DNA of 64,000 nt from Dipteronia dyeriana (lineage: Eukaryota > Streptophyta > Magnoliopsida > Sapindales > Sapindaceae). Shown here one piece after another: positions 22,894-34,427 of the stretch. Below the pieces are notes generated by a model. The model worked only from the letters and a program-made list of their open reading frames with translations. It ran no database searches and had not been told where the DNA came from. Positions within the stretch are counted from its first letter, which is position 1, and each line of letters begins with the position of its first letter. Where the stretch lies: the NCBI GenBank assembly GCA_032871835.1, contig CM065295.1, positions 39,988,360 through 40,052,359 on the forward strand, in the 5' to 3' direction. The position numbers and the translations under genes were made by a program.

Positions 22894-24923
22894 CCTTGGT
22901 CAATTCTTCCTACTTCTGGTTTGACCTCCTTTAAAAGGGCAGCTTCTCTATCCGAAGCACCTACCTCTAGATCAGCTGGGGGCTCACCTGCCACTTATGC
23001 AACCGCCTCAACTTTGGCCTTTATTTGAGCGGAACCAACAAGAATGTCCACAAACTCCTCTATGTCAGCCTGGACCACTACCCTCCTCAGGGTAAGATCA
23101 ACATGGGTGTCCCCCTCCTTAAAAAAACCAGTCTGAACCTCCCCCTTATTGGTAGTTTCAATCTAGTCCAGTACATCCTTAGCGGAGGTAGAGAGGTAGG
23201 ATGGTCTAAAGCTTCTCCTTTGGATAGATCCTCTGCTGTGATATGGGACTTTGCACCAGGGTATGCACTAGCAGCCCAAGACTGGCCAACCACAGTGGAA
23301 GCAAACACAGCCATCTCGGCAGCTTTCTTCTTGATCTCCTCCATTTTCTATCCATCGTTGACACTAAAGAGGGGAAGATCGATCCAGCTCTACCTGGCAG
23401 GCTATGAAGAAGCAGACATCCTCCTTGACCTGCATGAGCTCGTCATCGACAACATCAGCTTAGCCTAGAAGATTATAACACTGATGGATCCTCTCCATTT
23501 GTATCTGGCCTTTCAATGCCCTAGTGAGCCATCGATGTCCCGATCTGTTCAAGGAGCACCCAGAGATCCTGATTCGCTCACAGCAGGGTCTCGAACTCCA
23601 TTATAATTGTTGAAAATCCTTATCTACCCCGAACAGGCCCCTAAACCAGTTACATCACTTGCGGACTAGAAGCTCATTATTCTCTCTAGTACCCTTGTAG
23701 AAGGGGCGGTGACCCCAACAAGGGGTGATTTCACTTAGAGACCGGTTCACAATGAAAAACGCCTTTTAGGGAAGGTCACTCCATAATTTACATCCATAAC
23801 CCAGATCATTTCAATAGATTTTACTCATGAAAAAGCTCTTAGAACAAGGCTGGTTACCAACCGGTACCACCTTGTGATAAAACCGGCACCACTTTACGCT
23901 AATACAACCTTGTATTAATAACGCCTTGAGTTTGTACCTCCTTTAATTTCGATCTCCATGATAATTCTTCTATAATCACCATTCGCCTGGGATCGCCATT
24001 ACCAGGAGAGCTACATAGCACTCCTGATGCCCTGGACTGGATTAATCCCTCGAGAAGGATCGCCATAGTATTTCAACATTGATCGCCTCGAGACCAGCTT
24101 CCTAATGCCTTGGCTGGGTACCCCCCAGGAAGAAAGGTCTAAGTATAAGAGCATAATTGCTATCTAGATCTCGTGACTGGGGATTAGCCGGAGAAGCCTC
24201 CTCGCTACCAGTGATGCCTTGGTCGGGCTACCACCCCAAAGAAAGGGATGAGTGTAAGAGCATAGTTACCATCCAGATCTCGTGTCCAGGATATAACTAG
24301 ATAGCCCTCCTGATGCCTTGGTCGGCCTATAACCCCCAAGAAGGGTCTGAGTGTAAAAGCATAGTTGCCATCTAGATCTTGAGACCAAGATATAGCTAGA
24401 TAACCCTCCTAATGCCGTGGTCGGGCTACCACCCCCAAGAAGGGTCTAACAGTAAGAACATAGTTGTCATGCAGATCTCGAGACCAGGATATAACTAGAT
24501 AGCCCTCCTGATGCATTGGTCGGGCTACCACCCCCAAGAAGAATCTAAGCGTAAGAGCATAGTTGCCTGCTAGATCATGAGACCAGGACAACCAAATGGT
24601 CATCATGTTGCCATGGCCGGGCCAACCCCGGTAAGAAGGATCTTGATGGCATAGTTGCTTACCAGATCATTTCGCTAGCTCATCTAAGTACCGTGATTCC
24701 TGAAAAAGGAACGCTAGGTACCCAGATTAGCCACAAAAGCTTCATCCCATATGATCGAGCAGTACGTCGGATTCACCTATGTTTCACCAATGTATAAAGA
24801 CTTGGTGTGAAAGTGGCCTTAGTTGCCTACCAAGATCTTTCTCCCTTAAGTACCAGGATTCCTAAAGCAGGAATAACAGGTACCCTGATTCGCCTGAGCC
24901 AAGTATACTGGGAACAATTTTCA
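22894..24923 (+). repeat. Segment X1, direct copy of 29761-31767
   Basis: Both copies start CCTTGGT and end AATTTTCA or GATTTTCA. They share long blocks in the same order, for example ACCTCCTTTAAAAGGG, GGGGGCTCACCTGCCACTTA and GGTCACTCCATAAT. Each contains an array of about 100-bp units. The junctions show only a few bases of homology to the LTR. Confidence 0.8.
24190..24600 (+). repeat. Tandem array, unit about 100 bp, first copy in D
   Basis: About four units beginning GATGCCTTGGTCGGGCTACC near 24210, 24311, 24410 and 24510, each containing GTAAGAGCATAGTTG and CCAGATCTCGAGACCAGGAT. Confidence 0.8.
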
Positions 24924-26020
24924 AGAGTCCTGGACTTGCACGCCAAGGTAGTCACCATGCATAAATACACCTGTAAAAGGACATTAAAAAAGACTTGAGA
25001 TTCGACATTCGAGGCATAATTCAACACATGACTGCATATGGGATCTCTAATCCTAAAATCGACCAGTCCGAGGCAAGTCTATACACTTCATATAAGTTCT
25101 CTCTATATGATTGCTACATGTATTACCTCTCCCAAAAATATATCGGGATCGGTTAACATTACGTTACCATTGTAAGCTCTCCAGAGTGAATACGTTGTAT
25201 TATTTCACCAATCTTGTAGGCTCCCCGAAGCATTCTTTGATATACACATAAAGAAGGGTATTCCCCCTTTCTCCCGATACTGCCTTAGGGTTTTTCAGCA
25301 TGTGATCATTCGTGATGCTTTTTCCCCCCTTGCCAGTCCACCTCCTTCTACAAAAGACTTGTGTTTTTCTTATTATCTATTGTAGTATGCATGTGTTTAT
25401 GCGGGCTAGGTACCGACCCATTGGTCCTATCTCTCTAATCCTTCTTTTATGAGATTAGGAAACTACAACGAAGATCTGGGGAACCGGATCTAGCTCCTAC
25501 CCCGCTGGACCTAGCATCCTAGTTCTTTTTATCTACACTCCAAGTGGCATGTCGAGATAGGGAGAAACCACCATGAACCATTTGAAGGAAGTCAAGGAGC
25601 TCTCTTATGATTTCTCTATGAAAACGGGCATGGATCCGGTATAGAAGCCAGGCAAGCCCCCTCCTTAATCACCGTATAGGTCGGGGAACTACAAAAAAGT
25701 CTAGAACCGGGCTCTAGGTACCAGGACGGGCTCTGACCTCTACCGAGGACCAGAACCAGGGAACAAGGACCAGGATCAGCCCCTTCACACCAGCAAGGGA
25801 ACCTTGAGCTCCCCGTATCTCCTCCTTAAGCATGAAGTCTAACAGGCGGGATGCCTCATCTCTTATCTGCTGTATCATCCTCCTTTACCACTTCATTATT
25901 TATATTCATACGAGATCACCAAGGTACGAGGTACCTTTCCTGACTGCGACCTCCGAGGTAGCGGTCCTGAGGGTGTTAGTTTTAATTCCTCACCCTGATT
26001 GAATTTTCGTTAACACTTTT

Positions 26021-26039
26021 TGGCACCGTCTGTGGGAAC
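26021..26039 (+). other. Primer binding site of element D
   Basis: TGGCACCGTCTGTGGGAAC, five bases after the LTR end. It differs from the common plant gypsy TGGCGCCGTCTGTGGG by one base. Confidence 0.75.
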
Positions 26040-26299
26040 TTTTCATGCCCTTTTTGAAAGCTTCAATGTCTCTACCTGAACATCCTTATACTATCGAGGT
26101 AACAAGTCGTTATTCATGGAATGTTGTTTACTGTTTATAATGACCTCTCTCCATACTTGTCTATATCGCTTACGCACCGCGTGTGGTGCTTATTTTTCTA
26201 TTTAACGAGTTTTGTTTGTTGTGAAGTATATATGGTACATGTGATTCCTGGTGGAACTAGTCTACTACACTACCTATAGATAGCAAAGATGCTCATCTG

Positions 26300-26720
26300 T
26301 TGGTAGAGCTCCTCTACAGCAGTTCCGTGCCTAGAGGGCTCTTCCATGCCGGCACTGTTAGAGCTCCAGTGAAGTAGAACCGTACCTATATAGCTTTTCC
26401 ACAACAGATCTGCTCCGGTACCGTTAGAGCTCCTGTACAGCAGATCCATACCTGTCTAGTAGGCTTGCTCCGGTACCTCTAGAACTCCTATGCAGTAGAG
26501 TTACACATCTCATGTTTCTTAACCGTGGATTGCTCCGTACCAGAATATCTCCTTTACACAAGATTCGCTACGCGGCCTCGCGCATAGAGGTCTCTAACAT
26601 AATTGAACCACTCTGATACATCGAGAGCTCCTACACAGTAGAGTTGCACCTTTCCTACTTTCTTATAGCAGATTCTCTCTGCTACCAGTGTATCACCTAT
26701 CTAGCAGATCCACTAGAATT
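26300..26720 (+). repeat. Degenerate short repeats in the D leader
   Basis: GAGCTCCTCTACAGCAG-like phrases recur near 26307, 26359, 26425 and 26483 with irregular spacing of about 50-65 bp. No coding frame is present. Confidence 0.5.
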
Positions 26721-26859
26721 ATACCTGATCATACGGATCCCCTCATGCCACCGGGTCCACCCTTCAGAAGCTCTTAAGTAAAGATAACATGTAAACTCAA
26801 GAATTTAAGAAGCCAACTCAGCTGTGCAGCCTTTGGAGCAGCATGACCACTAGAAAACT

Positions 26860-28850
26860 AGGGACTCCACACCTTGTGTACCGGGCCAATCAACGCCCAA
26901 ATGAGCCACTAAGCTTCTGTTTCATTCCAGCGAGGTCTAAAGCCTCATTTCAGTTGCTGGGGACTTTTAAGATCCCAAACATGCTTCTAAACCAGTACAG
27001 AACTCGTGGCTTCACTCCATGTGTATCGAGCCATTCACCGCCCTAGTAAGCCACTGAAGCCCGATCCGATCGAGGAGTTCCCAGAAGCTTCCCATATTTG
27101 GTAAGGCCTCTCACACGCCTAAGCAAGTTTCTGGAATAGTAGCACCGCTACAAGATCGATGGTTTTGTTCCATGTGTACTTTGCCATTCATCGCCTTAGC
27201 AAGCCACCAAAGCCCGATCTGATCAAGAACAGTCAGAGGCTTTCCACTTTTGGTAAGGCCATCCACATACCTAAGCAAGCCTCTAGAGTAGCAGCCCCAC
27301 TGTAAGGCCCAATGGCTCCTCACTTCTTATACCGAGCCGATCAATGCCCAAGTAAGCCACTGAGCTCTTGTTTCATTCCAGTGAGGTCTAGAGCCTTATT
27401 TCAGTTGCTGGGGACTTCTAAGATCCTAAGCATGCTTCTGGACCAGTACCAGACCGGTGGCTTCGCTCAATGTGTACTGGGCCATTCACCACCCTAGCAA
27501 GCCATCTAAGCTTGATCCGATAGAGGTGTTCCCAGAAGTTTCCCATATTTGGTAAAGCCTCCTACACGTTTAAGCAATCTTCTGGAACAGTAGCACCGCT
27601 ACAAGACCGGTGGCTTTGTTCCATATTTACCGGGCCATTTATCACCCTAGAAAGCCACGAAGCCCGATCTGATCAAGGAGAGCCTAGAGGCTTCCCACAT
27701 TTTGGTAAGGCGTCCTACATGCCTAAGCAATCCTTTAAATTAGCAGCTCCACGGAAAGGGCCAGTGGTTCCTCAACTCTTACACCAGGCCGGTCAATGCC
27801 CAAGTGACCCGGTTTGCTCCTGTTTCATTCCAGCATGGTCTAAAGCCTCATTTAAATTGCTGGGGATTTCAGAGATCTCAAACATGTTTTTGGACTAGTA
27901 ACTCCAGTGGCTTCGCTCCATGTGTACCGGGCCATTCATCGCCCTAGCAAGCCACAGATGCCCGATCTGATCGAAGAGTTCCAGAAGCTTCCCATATTTT
28001 GGTAAGGCCCCATAAACGCCTAAGCAAGCTTCTGGAGAAGTAGCACCACTACAAGACTTGTGGCTTCGCTCCATATGCACTAGGCCATTCATCGCCTTAA
28101 CAAAGCCACCGAAGCCCGATCTGATCGAGGAGAGCCCAGAGGCTTCCCACATTTTGTAAGGCCTCTTACATGCCTAAGCAAGCCTCTGGCGCAACAGCAC
28201 TGTGGTAAGACTCAACGGCTCTCATTTTTTACACCAAGTCGGTTAACGCCCAAGTGAGCCACTGAGCTCTCGACACTTTCCGGAGGGGTCAAGAGCCTTC
28301 TCTATATTACCGGGGACTTCTAGGATCCCAAGCATGCTTTTGAACCAGTACAAGACCAGTGGCTTCGTTCCATATGTACTGGGCCATTCATCGCTCTAGC
28401 AAGCCACCGAAGTCTGATCTGATCGAGGAGTTCCCAGAAGCTTCCCATATTTGGTAAGACCTCTTACACGCCTAAGCAAGCTTCTGGAACAGTAGCACTG
28501 CTACAAGATCAATGGCTTTATTCCATGTGTATCGGGCTATTCATCGCTCTTACAAGCCATCGAAGCCCGATTTGATCGCGTATAGCCCAGAGGCTTTCCA
28601 CATTTTGTAAAGCCACCTACATGCCTAAGCAAGCCTCTGGAGTAACAGTCACTTCTTGTGTCAGGCCGACCAATGCCCAAGTGAGTCACTACGGTCCCAA
28701 TTCATTCCAGCATGGTCTATAGCCTACTCTCAATTGCTGGGGACTCATTGGATCCCAAGCATAACTCTGGACCAGTACCATACCGGTAGCTCAACTCCAT
28801 TTGTATCGAGCCATTCATCGCCCTAGCATGCTACCTTGGTCCCGATCCGT
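26860..28850 (+). repeat. Satellite-like tandem array, unit about 452 bp, about 4.4 copies
   Basis: Unit landmarks (TACCGGGCC or TACACCAGGCC, followed by CAATGCCCAAGTGAGCC) fall near 26876, 27328, 27780, 28231 and 28655, giving periods of about 452, 452, 451 and 424. Each unit splits into three related parts of about 145-155 bp (26876, 27021 and 27174 in the first). The second and third parts share CCCTAGCAAGCCACCGAAGCC and CCTAAGCAAGCTTCTGG-type phrases, so this is a small higher-order repeat. It lies in the 3' half of a gene-less gypsy element, a known source of plant satellites. Confidence 0.8.
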
Positions 28851-29760
28851 CTCTCTGGTTAGTCTTCTCGACAGTAACATCTCATTCGTCCCTACTCCCA
28901 TTGATTGATTAAAGGACAGACCACCATCCCCTAGCACTGCTACCTTGAAGCCAGTTTCACCACCTTGGTCGTATCAGCCTGATTCGGCCCGGTCCACTAT
29001 CACTTTAACTGAATTGATCGAGACCTCTTCCATCACTATGGCTTTAGCATAGACCTCCCGTTCCTTAATGAGGTTGGTTTAGATCTTTACCTCCTAGTCA
29101 GATTCAGATGGACAGATACATAGGTTTGAAGCTCGACCTGTATCCCGAACTTCTGCAGTAGCCTGCATCTGCCAAATCAGTTTGGACCTCGCATTCCTTT
29201 GTAGGATCAATCTGGACCTCTAACTCTTTGACTAGGTTCAGATAGAGAGGTAAGCGGGTTTGAAGCTCATCCTACATCCTAATCTTCTGCATTAGCTAGG
29301 TACTTAGAGGTAGTTCCTACCCGAAAATGACTAGACACGAAAACAAAGATTGGCACCAAGTTCTCCTCATCACCTACGAACCTAGTGGCTCAAGAATGAC
29401 CAATTTCAGTAGAGGTAGACTAAGCTAACTCTGCAGCTTGCTCCATGGTCACCTCTTGGTTCCATCCTCCAATGACGCTCAAATCAGACGGGGGAAGAAG
29501 AGCTTGAGCTGTCTAGTAAGTGGCATCCTTCAGCAAAGGAAGCATCCACTTTGGCTTCCAAGGTAGACACGTACCTGCACAGAGTTTAGACCTCTTCCTC
29601 CAAATTTGATTTCCTCCTTCAGAGCAATGCTTGTGAGGCAGGGTATATGGACTTAAGTCTCTCTGTATCATACACATCAACTCTCTATCTACCTGCGCCT
29701 CAGTCGCGTTTACCCCCACTTTGGTTAGGGCTTCATCCAGAATTAATGCATCATCCGCTA
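28851..29760 (+). other. Element D internal region between satellite array and X2
   Basis: No recognisable gene on either strand. It contains one direct duplication of roughly 95-100 bp (about 29090-29190 and 29215-29310) sharing AGGTTTGAAGCTCGACCT-like and CTTCTGCAGTAGC-like phrases. Short minus-strand frames exist but match no family I know. Confidence 0.5.
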
Positions 29761-31767
29761 CCTTGGTTAATTCTTTCTACTCCTGAATTGACCTCCTTTA
29801 AAAGGGTAGCTTCCCTATTCGAAGCACCTACCTCTAGATCAGTTGGGGGCTCACCTGCCACTTATGCAGTCGCCTCAGTTATGGAATTTATTTGAACGGA
29901 ACCAACAAGAAAGTCTACCACATCGGCTATGTCAGCCTAAACCACCACCCTCCTCAGGGTAGGATCAACTTGGGTATTTCCCTCCATAACTAAACCAGTC
30001 TGAACCTCCTCCTCATTGGTAGTTTCATACTGGTCCAGTACATCCTTAGCGGAGGTAGAGATGTAGGATGGTCTGAAGCTTCTCCTTTGGATAGATCCTC
30101 TACTGCGATAAGGGACTTTGCACCAGGGTATGCATCAACAGCCCCAAGACAGGCCAGCCACAGTGGAAGTAAACACAGCCATCTTGGTAATTTTCTTCTT
30201 GATCTCTTCCCTTTTCTATCCATCATTGACACTAAAGAAAGAGAGGTCGATCCAGCTCTACCTGGCAGTTTGTGAAGAAGCAGACATTCTCCTTGACCTG
30301 CCCGAGCTCGACATCTACAACATTAGCTTGCTCCCGAAGATTATCACACTAATGTCTTCTCTCCATTTGTACCAGGCCTTTCAATGCCCTAGTGAGCCAT
30401 CGATGTCCCGATCCGTTCAGGGAGCACCTAGAGGTTCTTATTCGCTCGCAACGGGGTCTCGAGCTTCATTATAATTGTTGAAGATTCTTATCTACCCCGG
30501 ACAGGCCCCTAAACCAGTTACATCACCTGGGGACTAGGAGCTCATTATTCTCTCTAGTACCCCTATGGAAGGGCCTGTGACCCCAACGTGGGATGATTTC
30601 TCGTTGTGACTGGTCCATAATGAAAATCGCCTTTTAGGGAGGGTCACTCCATAATCTACATCTATAACCCAGATCGTTTCAAGAGATTTTACTCATGAAA
30701 AAGCTCCTAGAGCAAGCCTAGTTCCCAACCGGTACAACCTTGCGCTAAAACTGGCACCACTTTACGCTAATACAACCTCGTATTAGAAACACCATGAGTT
30801 TGTACCTCCTTTAATTTTGATCTCCGTGATAGTTCTCCTATGATCACCATTCGCCAGGGATCGCCATTACCAGGACAGCTACATAGCACTTCTGATGCCC
30901 TGGATTGGATTAATCCCTCGAGGAGGATCGCAAGAGTATTTCAATAATGATCGCCTCGAGACCAGCTTTCTGATGCCTTGGCCTGGCACCCCCTCCGGTC
31001 TAAGTATATGAGCATAGTTACCATCTAGATCTCGAGACCAGAGATTAGCCAGGGAAACCTCATCGCTACCCCTGATGCCTTGGTCGGACTACCACCCACA
31101 AGAAGGGTTTGTGTGTAAGAGCATAGTTTCCATCCAGATCTCGAGACCAAGATATAACTAGATAGCCCTCCTGATGCCTTGGTCGGGCTACCAACTCCAA
31201 GAAAAGTTTTAAGTGTAAGAGCATAGTTGTCATCCAGATCTCGAGACCAGGATATAGCTAGATAGCCCTCCTAATGCCTTGGTCGGGCTACCACCCCCAA
31301 GAAGGGTCTGAGTGTAAGTGCGTAGTTGCCATCCAGATCTCGAGACCAGGATATAGCTAGATAGCATTCCTGATGCCTTGGTCAGGCTACCACCCCCAAG
31401 AAGAATCTAAGCGTAAGAGCATAGTTGCCTGCTAGATCATAAGACCAGGACAACCAAATGGTCATCCTATTGCCTTGTCCAGGCCAACCCAGCCAGGAAG
31501 GATCTAGATGGCATAGTTGCCCACCAGATCATTTCGCTAACTCACCTAAGTACCGTGATTCCTGGAAAAGGAACGCACAGAAGCTTCATCCCACATGATC
31601 GAGCAGTACGCCGGATTCACCTATGTTTCGCCTATGTATAAAGACTTGGTGTGAAAATGGTCTTAGTTGCCTACCAAGATCTTTCTCGCCTAAGTACCAG
31701 GATTCCTTAAATAGGAATAACAGGTACCCTGATTCGCTGGAGCCAAGTATGCTGGGAACGATTTTCA
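29761..31767 (+). repeat. Segment X2, direct copy of 22894-24923
   Basis: It ends about 100 bases before the polypurine tract, in the normal 3' untranslated position of a gypsy element, so X2 is probably the original place and X1 the copy. It contains a ~100-bp tandem array at about 31075-31480 (GATGCCTTGGTCGG repeats) and one satellite-like monomer near 30360-30425. Confidence 0.8.
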
Positions 31768-31862
31768 TTTCAAATAATCGCTACCTGTAAGAAGAGATAG
31801 GAAAATTCTTCAAGTGTTACATATCCTGACTCGAACCCCAACTATGTATCGGTGTTAAAGTC

Positions 31863-31874
31863 ACGGGGGACTTC
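31863..31874 (+). other. Polypurine tract of element D
   Basis: ACGGGGGACTTC directly precedes the 3' LTR start. It is slightly pyrimidine-contaminated. Confidence 0.6.
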
Positions 31875-32286
31875 TATTAAAAGCCAAATTTGGCTAGGGA
31901 CCAAAAGAGAATTTTCCACTACCTAGCCTTCATACAAGTGTCCAAATTCATGGTTATATCAATGTCCCTGAGGTCGAGCTACCAGGCAATCTTACAGGAG
32001 CAAGGCGAGGCCGCCTATACCTTCGGAGCATCTTACATGCATCCAGGCTCACTAAATAAAGCCTGACGTGTCCACGTCAAGCTCCATATGGCAGGATAGA
32101 AGCCTGATACTAGGTCGACGTGGAAGGACATGGGTTCCCCAAGGCCGAGGTATCTCGCGACACTTTCATGGATCATACTACCATCTCTACTTTCACCAAG
32201 AGATCTTCAGGGTGCCGAACTTGTCTTGCAAATGCCTTCCTGCCTCATCAAGGTATAATCTCAACCTATCCAAATAGAATGAAGCT

Positions 32287-32292
32287 TATAAA
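32287..32292 (+). promoter_or_regulatory. TATA box in the D 3' LTR
   Basis: CTTATAAAGCCCC context. The region is absent from the 5' LTR, where segment X1 takes its place. Confidence 0.55.
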
Positions 32293-32500
32293 GCCCCATC
32301 ATCACCAAAAAGCGCCAATACAATTAGGGCAAGACCCACTGTAGATCCATGCATGGTTAAATCAAGTCTACATTAGCAAGAACAGTACTTGAGCATACCT
32401 AGACACTAGCATCACCTCTGGTATCCTCCATATAGTACCTCGCCAAAGTGACATATAGAACCAGAGTTCTCCTCCAAGAGAGAGAGTTGACTTTCATGAT

Positions 32501-32690
32501 TACCATTAATAGAGGTAGTTAATGAGGTCAACTATATTATTGGAGGAAGTCAACCCTATTAATGAGCTCAACTATATTAATGGAGGTAGTCAACCTTATT
32601 AATGAGGTCAACTATATTAATGGAGGTAGTCAACCCTATTAATGAAGGTAGTCAACCTTATTAATTGAGAATATCAACGCCATTAATGAG
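32501..32690 (+). repeat. Tandem array of 40-bp units in the D 3' LTR
   Basis: AATGAG recurs at 32521, 32561, 32601 and as AATGAA at 32641, exactly 40 bases apart, with GTCAACTATATTAATGGAGG between them. About four copies, decaying to the right. Confidence 0.85.
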
Positions 32691-32813
32691 AGAATATTCA
32701 ACTTTTTAATGACCACCATTAGTAAAAGAGTCCAAAGAGGAAACAAACACATCTTCTTCAAGATATTAGTTACAGGACAATCAACTACTTTAAAGGAATA
32801 ATCGTATTCAATA

Positions 32814-34427
32814 TAAAACAAATATTATGGTGTGTTTAATAACAATCTAAAAAGAGGGTGAATAGATTTTTATCAATTTTACCCAATTTTCGTTAATGGT
32901 CAAGTTGACGAAAATACCCCTAACTAGTTACAATAATGCCACAAGTGTAATAAGTACGAAAATAATAAAGACACTTGAGATATACGTGGAAACCCTCAAA
33001 ATGGGAAAAACCACGGGCTGTTAAGTGCGCCACACTCGAACCTCCAATCCACAAATGGCAAAGGAATTACAACCTAATCCCGATTTATAATCCACCACCA
33101 CTACCTCATCCCGGTATAAGTGAACCTAGTCCATCTTGCTTGCGATTTAAGCTATCTAATCCTAGAAGCAACACAAGTCTTACTTCTCAATGAAGAGATA
33201 AAATGACCTATGTGAATATATGATGATATTCAAAGAACAAACAAGGCTAGGGAACCTTATATGCTTATCTAGGATGATAAGATGACAATTAATGCAATCC
33301 TAGATATCAAAAGCTAAATGACATGTTCGTAAAGCTTAGCTAACCATAGATCAAACAATCCTATGAAGCTATCATAATACAACACTCAATCATGTCATCA
33401 CAACAATCTCTATTTTGTACCTAGAATATATTCTAAAAGCATACAAACGATAAAAGAGATGGCTTAGCAAGAAAAACACTTAACTTATATGAAGATAGTG
33501 AGAAACTTACCAAATGAGATGTGATGATGCAAAACTATCCATTGATGCACTCTAAATGACCATAGATAATCCAAGATGATGTTTTTATGCACAAGGAGAT
33601 GCTTTGAGTGTATAAAGGTGATTTCTTGAAGATTTTTCCTTTGAAATATGTTCTAAGGAAAAGATATGATATTTTGAACTCATACACAGCCTGAATACAA
33701 AGAGACTTATATATATATATATAATATATATATATATATATGAGTTTCAACCAAAGTGAGGTCGTTTTGAAAAAAAAAACGCTCAAACTCCCGCTATGTG
33801 CGCTAGTGAGTGGCGCTAGTCGAGTAGCGCACAACCGGCGCACATCCTAAATTTTCAATAAGCGCTGGTGGAGTGGCGCAGCTCAGTGGCGTATGACAAG
33901 TGACGATCCATTGATATGTTATGCTGGTGAGGCCGCGCCAGTCTAGTAGTGCACCACCAGTGCACAGTCTACTTTCTCAATATTACGCGGGTGAAGTGGC
34001 GCAGCTCAGTGGCGCATGACAAGCGACGATCCACTGATATGTTACGCTGGTGAGGCCGCGCTAGTCGAGTAGCGCACCACTAGCGCACAACCTATTTTCT
34101 CCTCATTTAAACACACATTTTCCACAAGTAATAGAGTAATGAAGATGCATCCTATACTAATGCCTAACATGACATGGTATTTTAATCACAAGATGCAAAT
34201 AAATCAAGAAGAGTTATTTAAAACATGAATGCACACAAATATAAACACACAACATATATAAATAAGAGTTATGCATGAATTTGTGAGTGTGTGCAACTAT
34301 CTGTTCAAAGTAAGTAAGCACAAGAATTTTACCTATGGTGTTTCTTCTTTTGAGGTCTTGAGAGCCTAAGCTACCCAATACGTGTTTTGTTGACAAAATA
34401 AGCCAATCAATAAATGAGAACTTTACA
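32814..34427 (-). repeat. Element E-: inverted solo LTR of the E family
   Basis: The reverse complement matches 20536-22158 from TGTAAAGTTCTC at its right end to the TAAAACAAATATTATGG end at left, including the hairpin minisatellite (33790-34095), the TA repeat and the C-tract region. A likely duplication AATAT flanks it (32810-32814 or nearby, and 34428-34432), with one base of uncertainty at the left end. Confidence 0.8.

Larger units (their letters stand above)
22640..26015 (+). repeat. 5' LTR of element D, with internal replacement
   Basis: Bases 22640-22893 match 31875-32117, and 24920-26015 match 34448-35540, so these are LTR. Between them is a 2-kb segment (22894-24923) that matches not the other LTR but the internal region 29761-31767. 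The segment of the 3' LTR holding the TATA box is missing here. Confidence 0.8.

Noticed and set aside
26860..28850. Short frames across the 452-bp array as possible repeat protein
   Set aside because: Frames are broken at each unit and shift between units, so the array is non-coding satellite-like DNA.
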